Origin: Adiantum capillus-veneris
Lineage: Eukaryota; Streptophyta; Polypodiopsida; Polypodiales; Pteridaceae
Length of the DNA: 64,000 bases
Direction of reading: 5' to 3'
NCBI GenBank assembly: GCA_014529385.2
Contig: CM043970.1
Span: forward strand, 66,739,496-66,803,495
The stretch's first letter is position 1. Every line of letters starts with the position of its first letter. A program made the translations under genes and the position numbers. This document shows positions 35,901 to 48,700 of this stretch, one piece after another. The notes beneath the pieces are model-generated. The model was not told the DNA's origin and did not search any database. It was given only the letters and a program-made list of their open reading frames with translations.

Positions 35901-36480
35901 AAAACAAAAATCTATGGGCACTGCCCCTAGCCCCCCCCCTTTTAAACTATGTATCTGTGTCTTTTGACGATAGTGTGTGTGTACAAGAAAGAGTTACAGA
36001 GAACCGTCTTCTCTATATGGAGAGAGACAGAGAGAAATACCTGTTTTTTTCCTATTCGTGAGGTGTGCAATTTATCCTTAGAAGAAGCTATGCCCGATGC
36101 TAACCTTCTGGAAAGCGTTGCGTACGATGTTGATCTTTATCTTGTGCATGAATTGTCAATCCTATGCGCTCCACCAGAGAGTTGTATACAATGCCTAGTT
36201 CGCTCCTGTGCGCACGTATATACTCGATCTGTGTGTGATCCGCGTGCGCTTTCTCTGTGTTTGCTGCTCGTCTGCTTTCTCTGTGTGCGTTGCTCGTGCG
36301 CTCTCTCTGTGCCTAATCTTGATAGGGTTTATTAGAATGCCACGTAAGCTACAAGTCCACGTTTTATCATAGAATTTTTTAAAAAATAAAAGCAGTATAA
36401 AACATTAACCAATTCACACGGCCAAAATTAAATAAATCATGGTTGAAAAGATGCAAAACATGCGTAACTCTATAGTAGGA
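32986..36480 (+). repeat. Higher-order repeat, partial fourth round
   Basis: It re-enters the subtype order in the middle: GCAATGTCTCCTGAG monomer (33.0), CTATATGAATAAAGAC (33.46), CATGAGCTGTGCAATG with internal duplication (34.1), GTGAAGTGTGTAATTTC (34.7), AAATAACTG (35.35) and the GGAGAGAGACAG type (35.95). Landmarks fall about 3315-3326 bp after their equivalents in the third round. The head of the 34.7-kb monomer is shortened: AAAAGCAGTCATAATTAAAG lacks the TATA-like stretch. Confidence 0.82.
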
Positions 36481-36569
36481 AGTCACTTTAAAAAAAAAAC
36501 TTTGGGACCTGCCCCTAACCCCGCAGGGGTGCTGCCCCTCGACCCCGTCTCTTTTAAACTATGTATCTG

Positions 36570-39500
36570 TGTCTTTTGACGAGAGTATGTCTGTGCAAGA
36601 AAGAGCTACAGAGAACTATCTTCTCTATATGGAGAAAGACAGGGAGTGAGAGAGAGAGAAATACCTTTTTTTCCCGTTTTCGTGAGGTGTGCAATGTCTC
36701 CTGAGATGAAGCTATGCCCGATACTTCCCTTCTGGAAAGTGTTGCGTACGATGCGGTTTCTGTATCCTGTGTGTAAACTGTCAATCATGTGTGCTCCCCT
36801 GTGCGTTGTGTACGATGCTGGGTTCGCTCCTGTGCGCGCGCATATATTCCATTTGTGTGCGATCTCCGTGCGCTTTCTCTGTGTTTGCTCCTCGTCTGCT
36901 TTCTCTGTGTGCGTTGCTCGTGCGCTCTCTCTGTGCCTAATCTCGATAGGGTTTATTAGAATAGGATTAAGAAAGAAAAAATCATTATAAAACGTTAACC
37001 AATTCACACGACCAAAATTAAAGAAATCATGGTTCAAAAGAAATCATGTTGTTTCTTTATCCTGTGCGTGAACTGTCAATCATGTGCGCTCCACCTATGC
37101 GTTGTGTTCGATGCCGGGTTCGCTCCTGTGCGCGCGCGTATATCCCAATTGTGTGCGATCTGCGGACGCTTTCTCTGTATTTGCTGGTGGTCTACTTTCT
37201 CTATAACTCTATACTAGGAATTCACTCGTTTTAAAAAATCTATGGGCGTTGCCCTTCAACCGTGTCCCTTTTATACTATGTATCTCTGTCTTTTGACGAG
37301 AGTGTGTGTGTGCAAGAAAGAGTTACAGAGAACCATCTTCTCTATATGGAGAAAGACATAGAGTGAGAGAGAGAGAATTACCTTTTTTTCCCCTATTCGT
37401 GAGGTGTGCAATGTCTCATGAGAAGAAGCTATTCCCGATGCTGCACTTCTGGAACTTGTTCTGTACGATGCTGTTTCTTTGTCCTGTGCGTGAACTCTCA
37501 AATCTTTGCTCTCCACCTATGTGTTGTGTACGATGCCGGGTTCGCTCCTGTGCGCGCGTATACTCCAACTATGTGCGATCTGCGTGTGCTTTGTCTGTGT
37601 TTGTTGCTCATCTGCTTTCTCTGTGTGTGTTGCTTGTGCGCTCTCTCTGTGCCTAATCTTGATAGGGTTTATTAGAATACCACATAAGCTACAAGTCCAT
37701 GTTTTATCATAGGATTACAAAAAAAACAAAAGCAGTATAAAACTTTACCAATTCAAACGGCCAAAATTAATGAATTCATGGTTGAAAAGATGCAAAAGAT
37801 GCGTAACTCTATACTAGGAATTCACTTTTAGAAAATATATATAGGCGCTGCCCCTCAACCCTACCCCTTTTAAACTATGTATCTCTGTCTTTTGATGAGA
37901 TTGTGTGTGTACAAGAAAGAGCTACAGAGAACCATCTTCTCTATATGGAGAAAGATAGAGAGTGTGAGAGAGAGAAATACCTCTTTTTCCCCTATTCATG
38001 AGGTGTTCAATGTCTCCTGAGAAGAAGTTATGCATGATGTTGCCCTTCTGAAAAGCGTTGTGTACCATGCTGTTTCTTTATCCTATGCATGAACTGTCAA
38101 TCTTGTGCGCTCCACCTGTGCATTGTGTATGATGTCGAGTTCCCCCCCGGTGCGTGCGCGTATACTCCAACTGTGTGCGATCCACGTGCGCTTTCTCTTT
38201 GTTTGCTGCTCCTCTGCTTTCTCTGTGTGCGTTGCTTGTGCGCTCTCTCTGTGCCTAATCTTGATAAGGTTTATTAGAATACCACATAAGCTACGAGTCC
38301 ACGTTTAATTATCATATGATTTATAGAAAAAAAACCAATTCACACGGCCAAAATTGAAGAAATCATGGTTGAAAAGATGCAAAACATGCGTAACTCTATA
38401 CTAGGAATTCACTTTAAAAAAGAAAAATCTATTGCCGCTGCCCCTAGCCCCACGGGCACGCTGCCGCTCGACCCCATCCCTTTAAAACTATGTATCTCTG
38501 TGTTTTGACGAGAGTGTGTGTGTGCAAGAAAGAGTTACAGAGAACCATCTTCTCTTATGGAGAAAGATAGAGAGTGTGACATAGAGAAATACATGTTTCT
38601 CCCCTATTCGTGAGGTGTGCAATGTCGCCTCAGAAGAAGCTTTGCCCAATGTTGCTCTTGTGGAAAGCGTTGCGTAGGATGTTGTTTCTTTATCCTGTCG
38701 TGAACTGTCAATCCTCTGCGCTCCACTTGTGCGTTGTGCTCTTTCCCGGGTTCGCTCCTGTGTGCGTGTGTATACTCCAACTGTGTGCGATCCGCGTGCG
38801 CTTTCTCTGTATTTGCTACTCGTCTGCTTTCTCTGTAACTCTATACTAGGAATTCACTTTTTTTAAAAAATCTATGGGCGTTGGGCCTGGACCGCGCCCC
38901 TTTTAAGCTATGTATCTCTGTCTTTTGACGAGAGTGTGTGTGTCCAAGAGAGAGTTACAGAGAACTATCTTCTCTATATGGAGAAGGACATAGAGTGAGA
39001 GAGAGAGAAATACTTGTTTTTTCCCTATTCATGAGGTGTGCAATGTCTCAGGAGAAGAAGCTATTTCCGATCCTGCCCTTCTGGAAAGAGGTGCGTACGA
39101 TGTTGTTTCTTTCTCATGTGCATGAACTGCCAAACCTTTGCGCTCCACCTGTGCGTTGTGTACGATGCCAGGTTCGCTCCTATGCACGCGCGTATACTCC
39201 AACTGTGTGTGATTTCCGTGCGCTTTCTCTGTGTTTTCTGGTCGTATGCTTCCTCTGTGTGCGTTTCTCGTGCGCGCTCTCTTTGCCTAATCTTGATAGG
39301 GTTTATTAGAATGCCACGTAAGCTACATGTCCACGTTTTATCATAGGATTAAGAAAAAATAAAAGCAGTATAAAACATTAACCAATTCACATGGCCAAAA
39401 TTAAAGAAATCATGGTTGAAAAGATGCAAAACATGCGTAACTCTATAGTAGAAATTCACTTTTTTTTAAAACAATCTATGGGAGCTACCCCTAACCCCGC

Positions 39501-39639
39501 AGGGGTGCTGCCCGTTGACCCTATGCAAAACATGCGTAACTCTATCCTTGGAATTCACCTTTAACAAAATTTCTATGGGTGCTGCCTCTAGCCCCGCGGG
39601 GACGTTAACCCTCGACCCCGCCCGTTTTCAACTATGTAT
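36570..39639 (+). repeat. 3.07-kb duplicated segment, first copy
   Basis: Landmarks near 36745, 37306, 38089, 38610, 38938 and 39038 each recur 3070 bp (within a few bp) to the right. It contains the short chimera at 36995, the GAATTACCTT monomer, a GATGAGATTGTGTGTG monomer (37.9), a TTCTCTTATGGAG monomer (38.5) and a shortened monomer starting GTAACTCTATACTAGG (38.85). The ends given are approximate. Confidence 0.88.
36995..37205 (+). repeat. Chimeric short monomer, first 3.07-kb copy
   Basis: It carries a clear alternating purine-pyrimidine tract, TGTGCGCGCGCGTATA at 37127-37142. Otherwise it is as in copy C. Confidence 0.87.
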
Positions 39640-42600
39640 CTGTGTCTTTTGACGAGAGTGTGTGTGTGCAAGAGAGAGCTAAAGAGAACCATCTTCTCTA
39701 TATCGAGAAAGACAGGGAGTGAGAGAGAGAGAAATACGTTTTTTTCCGTTTTCGTGAGGTGTGCAATGTCTCCTGAGATAAAGATATGCCCGATGCTGCC
39801 CTTCTAGAAAGTGTTGCGTACGATGCGATTTCTGTATCCTGTGTGTAAACTGTCAATCATGTGCGCTCCCCTGTGCGTTGTGTACGATGCTGGGTTCGCT
39901 CCTGTGCGCACGCATATATTCCATTTGTGTGCGATCTCCGTGCGCTTTCTCTGTGTTTTCTCCTCGTCTGCTTTCTCTGTGTGCGTTGCTCGTGCGCTCT
40001 CTCTGTGCCTAATCTCGATAGAGTTTATTAGAATAGGATTAAGAAAGAAAAAATCAGTATAAAACGTTAACCAATTCACACGACCAAAATTAAAGAAATC
40101 ATGGTTCAAAAGAAATCATGCTGTTTCTTTATCCTGTGCATGAATTGTCAATCATGTGCGCTCCACCTATGCGTTGTGCTCGATGCCGGGTTCGCTCCTG
40201 CGCGCGCGTATATCCCAATTGTGTGCGATCTGCGGACGCTTTCTCTGTATTTGCTGCTGGTCTGCTTTCTCTATAACTCTATACTAGGAATTCACTTGTT
40301 TTAAAAAATCTATGGGCGTTGCCCTTCGACCGTGTCCCTTTTATACTATGTATCTCTGTCTTTTGACGAGAGTGTGTGTGTGCAAGAAAGAGTTACAGAG
40401 AACCATCTTCTCTATATGGAGAAAGACATAGAGTGAGAGAGAGAGAATTACCTTTTTTTCCCCTATTCGTGAGGTGTGCAATGTCTCATGAGAAGAAGTT
40501 ATTCCCGATGCTGCACTTCTGGAACTCGTTCCGTACGATGCTGTTTCTTTATCCTGTGCGTGAACTGTCAAATCTTTGCGCTCCACCTATGTGTTGTGTG
40601 CGATGCCGGGTTCGCTCCTATGCGCGCGTATACTCCAACTATGTGCGATCTGCGTGTGCTTTCTCTATGTTTGTTGCTCGTCTGCTTTCTCTGTGTGTGT
40701 TGCTTGTGCGCTCTCTCTGTGCCTAATCTTGATAGGGTTTATTAGAATACCACATAATGCACAAGTCCATGTTTTATCACAGGATTACAAAAAAAACAAA
40801 AGCAGTATAAAACCTTACCAATTCACACGGCCAAAATTAATGAATTCATGGTTGAAAAGATGCAAAACATGCGTAACTCTATACTAGGAATTCACTTTTA
40901 GAAAATATATATAGGCGCTGCCCCTCAACCCTACCCCTTTTAAACTATGTATCTCTGTCTTTTGATGAGATTGTGTGTGTACAAGAAAGAGCTACAGAGA
41001 ACCATCTTCTCTATATGGAGAAAGATAGAGAGTGTGAGAGAGAGAAATACCTGTTTTTCCCCTATTCATGAGGTGTTCAATGTCTCCTGAGAAGAAGTTA
41101 TGCATGATGTTGCCCTTCTGAAAAGCGTTGGGTACCATGCTGTTTCTTTATCCTATGCATGAACTGTCAATCTTGTGCGCTCCACCTGTGCATTGTGTAT
41201 GATGCCGAGTTCCCCCCCGGTGCGTGCGCGTATACTCCAACTGTGTGCGATCCACGTGCGCTTTCTCTTTGTTTGCTGCTCCTCTTCTTTCTCTGTGTGC
41301 GTTGCTTGTGCGCTCTCTCTGTGCCTAATCTTGATAAGGTTTATTAGAATACCACATAAGCTACGAGTCCACGTTTAATTATCATATGATTTATAAAAAA
41401 AAAACCAATTCACACGGCCAAAATTGAAGAAATCATGGTTGAAAAGATGCAAAACATGCGTAACTCTATACTAGGAATTCACTTTAAAAAAGAAAAATCT
41501 ATGGCCGCTGCCCCTAGCCCTGCGGGCACGCTGTCCCTCGACCCCATCCCTTTAAAACTATGTATCTCTGTCTTTTGACGAGAGTGTGTGTGTGCAAGAA
41601 ACAGTTACGGAGAACCATCTTCTCTTATGGAGAAAGACAGAGAGTGTGACATAGAGAAATACATGTTTCTCCCCTATTCGTGAGGTGTGCAATGTCTCCT
41701 CAGAAGAAGCTTTGCCCAATGTTGCTCTTGTGGAAAGCGTTGCGTAGGATGTTGTTTCTTTATCCTGTCGTGAACTGTCAATCCTCTGCGCTCCACCTGT
41801 GCATTGTGCTCTTTCCCGGGTTTGCTCCTGTGTGCGTGTGTATACTCCAACTGTGTGCGATCCGCGTGCGCTTTCTTTGTATTTGCTGCTCGTCTGCTTT
41901 CTCTGTAACTCTATACTAGGAATTCACTTTTTTTTTAAAATCTATGGGCGTTGGGCCTGGACCGTGCCCCTTTTAAGCTATGTATCTCTGTCTTTTGACG
42001 AGAGTGTGTGTGTCCAAGAGAGAGTTACAGAGAACCATCTTCTCTATATGGAGAAGGACATAGAGTGAGAGAGAGAGAAATACTTGTTTTTTCCCTATTC
42101 ATGAGGTGTGCAATGTCTCAGGAGAAGAAGCTATTCCCTATCCTACCCTTCTGGAAACAGGTACGTACGATGCTGTTTCTTTGTCATATGCATGAACTGC
42201 CAAACCTTTGCACTCCACCTGTGCGTTGTGTACGATGCCGGTTTCGCTCCTATGCACGCGCGTATACTCCAACTGTGTGCGATCCGCGTGCGCTTTCTCC
42301 GTGTTTTCTGTTCGTCTGCTTTCTCTGTGTGCGTTGCTCGTGCGCTCTCTCTTTGCCTAATCTTGATAGGGTTTATTAGAATGCCACGTAAGCTACATGT
42401 CCATGTTTTATCATAGGATTAAGAAAAAACAAAAGCAGTATAAAACATTAACCAATTCACATGGCCAAAATTAAAGAAATCATGGTTGAAAAGATGCAAA
42501 ACATGCGTAACTCTATAGTAGGAATTCACTTTTTTAAAAAACAATCTATGGGAGCTACCCCTAACCCCGCAGGGGTGCTGCCCGTTGACCCTATGCAAAA

Positions 42601-42709
42601 CATGCGTAACTCTATCCTTGGAATTCACCTTTAACAAAATTTCTATGGGTGCTGCCTCTAGCCCCGCGGGGACGTTGCCCCTCGACCCCGCCCGTTTTCA
42701 ACTATGTAT
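39640..42709 (+). repeat. 3.07-kb duplicated segment, second copy
   Basis: It is a near-identical copy of the preceding segment, and the similarity runs on to about 42890. Both copies end with the same unusual junction, GCCCGTTGACCCTATGCAAAACATG (39511-39535 region and 42581-42605 region), where a GC block runs straight back into the AT-rich head of another monomer. Beyond about 42893 the sequence diverges (GATGTGCGTGTGTGTG). Confidence 0.88.
40067..40275 (+). repeat. Chimeric short monomer, second 3.07-kb copy
   Basis: Counterpart of 36995-37205. A 2-bp loss leaves CTCCTGCGCGCGCGTATATCC in place of CTCCTGTGCGCGCGCG. Confidence 0.87.
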
Positions 42710-45700
42710 CTGTGTCTTTTGACGAGAGTGTGTGTGTACAAGAGAGAGCTAAAGAGAACCATCTTCTCTATATCGAGAAAGACAGGGAGTGAGATAGAGA
42801 GAAATACCTTTTTTTCCGTTTTCGTGAGGTGTGCAATGTCTCCTGAGATAAAGCTATGCCCGATGCTGCCGTTCTAGAAAGTGTTGCGTACGATGTGCGT
42901 GTGTGTGAACTGTCAATCATGTGCGCTCCACCTGTGCGTTGTGTACGATGCCGGGTTCCCTCCTGCGTGCGCATATACTTCATTTTTGTACGATCTTCAT
43001 GCGCTTTCTCTGTGTTTGCTGCTCGTCTGCTCTCTCTGTGTGCGTTGCTCGTGCGCTCTCTCTGTGCTTAATCTTGATAGGGTTTCTTAGAATAGGATTA
43101 AGAAAACCAAAATCAGTATAAAATGTTAACCAATTCACACGACCAAAATTAAAGAATTCAGGGTTCAAAAGATGCAAAACATGAGTAACTCTATAGTAGG
43201 AATTCACTTTAACGAAAAAAATATATGGGCGCTATCCCTAGCGCCGCGGGGGTGCTGCCCGTGGAACCTACCCATTTTAAACTACGTATCTCTGTCTTTT
43301 GACAAGAGTGTGTGTGTGCAAGAAAGAGTTAGATAGAGCTATTTTCTCTATATGGAGAAAGACAGAGAGTGAGAGAGAGAGAAATACGTGTTTTTTTCCT
43401 ATTCGTGAGGTGTGCAATGTCTCCTAAAAAAAAGCTATGCCCGATGCTGCCCTTCTGGAAAGCAATGAGTATGATGTTGTTTCTTTATCCATTGTGTGAA
43501 CTGTCAATCATGTGCGCTCCACGTGTGCATTGTTTTCGATGTCGGGTTCGCTCCTATGCACGCGCGTATACTCCAACTGTGTGCGATCCGCGTGCGCTTT
43601 CTCTGTATTTGCTGCTCGTCTGCTTTCTTTGTAATTCTATAATAGAAATTCACTTTTTACAAAAAAATGTATGGGCGTTGCCCCTCGACCCCGCCCCTTT
43701 TAAACTATGTATCTCTGTCTTTTGACGAGAGTGTGTGTGTGCAAGAAAGAGCTAAAGAGAACCATCTTCTCTATATGGAGAAAGACAGGGAGTGAGAGAG
43801 AGAGAAATACCTTTTTTTCTCCTATTCGCAAGGTGCGCAATGTCTCCTGAGATGAAGCTATGCCCGATGCTACCCTTCTGGAAAGTGTTGCTTACGATGG
43901 GGTTTCTTTATCCTGTGTTGGAACTGTCAATCATGTGCACTCCACCTGTGCGTTGTGTACAATGCCGAGTTCGCTCCTACGCGCGCATATACTTCATTTG
44001 TGTGCGATCTGCGTGCGCTTTCTCTGTGTTTGTTGCTCGTCTGTTCTCTCTGTGTGCGTTGCTCGTGCGCTCTCTCTGTGCCTAATCTTGATACGGTTTA
44101 TTAGAATAGGATTAAGAAAAACAAAATCAGTATAAAACATTAACCAATTCACACGGCCAAAATTAAAGAAATCATGGTTGAAAATATGCAAAACATGAGT
44201 AACTCTATACTTGTAATTCACTGTTTTAAAAAAAATATATGGCTGCTGGCCCTAGCCCCGAGACGGCGCTGCCCCTCCACCCCGCCCCTTTTAAACTATG
44301 TATCTCTCTCTTTTGACGAGAGTGTGTGTGTGCAAGAAAGAGTTACAGAGAACCATCTGCTCTCTATGGAGAAAGATAGAAAGTGTGTGAGAGAGAAATA
44401 CTTGTTTTTTCCCTATTCGTGAGGTGTGCAATGTGTCCTGAGAAGAAGCTATGCCCGATGTTGCCCTTCTGGAAAGCGTTGCGTACGATGCTGTTTCTTT
44501 ATCATGTACATGAACTGTGAATCCTATGCGCTCCACGTATGCGTTGTGTACAATGCCGGGTTCGCTCCTCTGCGCGCGCGTATACTCCAACTATGCGATC
44601 CGCGTGCGCTTTCTCTGTGTGCGTTGCTCGTCCGCTCTCTCTATGCCTAATTTTGATAGGGTTTATTAGAATGCCACATAAGTTACAAGTCCACGTTTTA
44701 TCATAGGATTAAAAAAAAACAAAAGCCGTATAGAGCATTAACCAATTCACACGGCCAAAATTAAAGAAATCATGGTTGAAATAATGCAAAACATGAGTAA
44801 CTATATACTAGGAATTCACTTAAAAAAAAAAACGATGGGCATTGCCCCTAGCCCCGCTCTAGCCGCTGCACCTGGATCCCGCCCCTTTTAAACTATGTAA
44901 CTCTCTCTTTTGACGATCTAGTGAGTTTGTGCAAGAAAGAGCTTCAGAGAACCATCTTCTCTATATGGAGAAAGACAGAGCACGAGAGAGAGAGAGAAAT
45001 ACTTGTTTTTCCCCGATGTGTGAGGTGTGAAATTTCTCCTGAGAAGAAGCTATGCCCGATGCTACCCTTCTGGAAAGCGTTGCGTATGATGCTGTTCTTT
45101 ATCCTGTGCATGAACTGTCAATCATGTGCGCTCCATCTGTGCGTTGTGTACGATGCCAGGTTCGCTCCTATGCGCACGGATATACCTAAATTGTGTTCAA
45201 TCCACGTGTGCTTTCTATGTGTTTGTTGCGTGTGTGCTTTCTGTGTGTGCGTTGCTCCTACGCTCTCTCTGTGCCTAATCTTGATAGGGTTTATTAGAAT
45301 GCCACGTAAGCTACAAGTCCACGTTTTATCATAGGATTAAAAAAAAAAAAAAGTAGTATAAAACATTAACCAATTCACACAACCAAAATTAAAGAAATCA
45401 TGGTTTAAAAGATGCAAAATATGCGTAACTCTATACTAGGAATTTACTTAATAAAAAAAATCTATGGACGCTGCCCCTCGACCCCCCCCCCCCCATTTAA
45501 ACTATGTGTCTTTGTCTTTCAACGAGAGAGAGTGTGTGTGCAAGAAAGAGTTACAGATAACCATCTTCTCTATATAGAGAAAGACAGGGTGTGAGAGGGA
45601 GAGAAATACATTTTTTTCCTCTATTCCTGAGGTGTGCAATGTCTCCTCAGATGAAGCTACGCTCGATGCTACCCATTTGGAAAGTGTTGTGTACGATGCT

Positions 45701-48700
45701 GTTTCTTTATCATGTGTGTGAACCTTCAATCACGTGCGGTCCACCTGTGCGTTGTGTACGATGCCGGGTTCGCTCTTGTGCGCATGTATACTCCATTTGT
45801 GTGCGATCTGCGTGCGCTTTCCCTATGTTTGCTGCTCGTATGCTTTCTCTGTGTTCGTTACTCGTGCGCTCTCTCTATGCCTAATCTTGATAGGCTTTAT
45901 TAGAATAGAATTAAGAAAAACAAAATCAATATAAAACGTTAACCAATTCACACGGCCAAAATTAAAGAAATCATGGTTGAAAAGATGCAAAATGTGCGTA
46001 ACTCTATAGTAGGAATTCACTTTTTTTAAAAAAATCTATGGGCGCTATCCCTAGCCCCGCAGGGCGCTCCCTGTGGAACCTGCCCATTTTAAACTATGTA
46101 TCTCTGTGTTTTGACGAGAGTGTGTGTATGCAAGAAAGAGTTATAGAGAACCATCTTCTCTATATGGAGAAAGACAGAGAGTGAGAGAGAGAGAAATACC
46201 TATTTTTCCCCTATTCGTGAGGTGTGCAATGTCTCCTAAGAAGAAGCTATGCCCGATGCTGCTCTTCTGGAAAGCGTTGCTTACGATGCTGTTTCTTTAT
46301 CCTGTGCGTGAACTGTCAATCCTGTGCGCTCCACCTGTGCGTTGTGTACGATGCTGGGTTTGCTCCTGTGCGCGCTCGTATACTCCAACTATGTGCTATC
46401 CGTGTGCGCTTTCCCTATATTTGCTGCTCGTCTGCTTTCTCTGTAACTCTATACTACGAATTCACTTTAAAAATTATATATATGGGTGCTACCCCTCAAC
46501 CCCGCCCATTTCAAACTATGTATCCCTGTCTTTTGACGAGAGGGTGTGTGTGCAAGAAAGAGTTACAGAGAACCATCTTCTCTATATGGAGAAAGACAAA
46601 GAGTGAGAGAGAGAGAAATACCTCTTTTTCCCCTATTTGTGAGGTGTGCAATGTCTTATGAGAAGAAGGTATTCCCAGTGCTGCACTTCTGGAAATCGTT
46701 GCGTACGATGCTGTTTCTTTCCTGTGCGTGAACTATCAAATATTTGCGCTCCACCTATGTGTTGTGTACGATGCTGGGTTCGCTCCTGTGCGCGCGTATA
46801 CTCCAACTATGTGCGATCTGCGTGCGCTTTCTCTGTGTTTGCTGCTCGTCTGCTTTCTCTATGTGTGTTGCTTGTGCGCTCTCTCTGTGCTTAATCTTGA
46901 TAGGGTTTATTAGAATACCACGTAAACTACAAGTCCACGTTTTATCATAGGATTGCAAAAAAAACAAAAGCAGTATAAAACATTACCAATTCACACGGCC
47001 AAAATTAAAGAATTCATGGTTGAAAAGATGCAAAACATGTGTAACTCTATACTAGGAATTCACTTTTAAGAAATATATATGGGCGCTGCCCCTCAAACCT
47101 ATCCCTTTTAAACTATGTATCTCTGTCTTTTGATGAGATTGTGTGTGTACAAGAAAGAGCTACAGAGAACCATCTTCTTTATATGGAGAAAGATAGAGAG
47201 TGTGTGAGAGAAAAATACCTGTTTTTCCCCTATTTGTGAGGTGTTCAATGTCTCCTGAGAAGAAGTTATGCATGATGTTGCCCTTGTGAAAAGCGTTGTG
47301 TACCATGCTGTTTGTTTATCCTCTTCATGAACTGTCAATCTTGTGCGCTCCACCTGTGCATTGTGTATGATGTCGAGTTCCCCCCCGGTGCGTGCTTGTA
47401 TACTCCAACTGTGTTCGATCCGCGTGCGCTTTCTCTGTGTTTACTGCTCGTCTGCTTTCTCTGTGTGCGTTGCTTGTGCGCTCTCTCTGTGCCTAATCTT
47501 GATAGGGTTTATTAGAATGCCACGTAAGCTACAAGTCCACGCTTAATTATCATATGATTTAAAAAAAACAAAAGAACTATAAAACAAAAACCAATTCACA
47601 TGGCCAAAATTAAAGAAATCATGGTTGAAAAGATGCAAAACATGCGTAATTCTATACTAGGAATTCACTTTAAAAAAGAAAAATCTATGGCCGCTACCCC
47701 TAGCCCCGCGGGGACGCTACCCCTCGATCCCACCCCTTTTAAAATATGTATCTCTATCTTTTGACGAGAGTGTGTGTGTGCAAGAAAGAGTTACAGAGAA
47801 CCATCTTCTCTTATGGAGAGAGATAGAGAGTGTGACATAGAGAAATACATGTTTCTCCCCTATTCGTGAGGTTTGCAATGTCTCCTCAGAAGAAGCTATG
47901 CCCAATGTTTCTCTTTTGGAAAGCGTTGCGTAGGATGCTGTTTCTTTATCCTGTGCGTGAACTGTCAATCCTCTGCGCTCCACATGTGCGTTGTGTACGA
48001 TGCCGAGTTCGCTCCTGTGCGCGCGCATATACCCCAAATGTGTGCAATCCGCGTGCGCTTTCTCTGTGTTTGCTGCTCATCTGCTTTCTCTGTGTGCGTT
48101 GCTTGTGCGCTCTCTTTGTGCCTAATCTTGATAGAGTTTATTAGAATACTACGTAAGCTACAAGTCCATGCTTGATCATAGGATTAAAAAAAAACAAAAG
48201 AAGTATAAAACAGAAACCAATTCACACGGCCAAAATAATAGAAATCATTGTTGAAAACATGCAAAACATGCGTAACTCTATACTAGGAATTCACTTTAAA
48301 AAAGAAAAATCTATGGGCGCTACCCCTAGCCCCGCGAGGACACTGCCCTCGACCCCGCCCCTTTTAAACTATGTATCTTTGCCTTTTAACGAGAGTGTGT
48401 GTGTGCAAGAAAGAGTTACAGAGAACCATCTTCTCTTATGGAGAAAGATAGAGAGTGTGACATAGAGAAATACCTGTTTTTTCCCTTATCGTGAGGTGTA
48501 CAATGTCTCCTCACAAGAAGCTATGCCCGATGTTCCCTTCTGGAAATCGTCGTGTACGATGCTGTTTATTTATCCTATGCGTGAATTGTCAATCCTATGT
48601 GCTCCACCTGTGCGTTGTGTACAACGCCGGACTCGCTCCTGTGCGCGTGCGTATACTCCAACTATGTGCGATCCGAGTGCGCTTTCTTTGTGTGCGTTGC

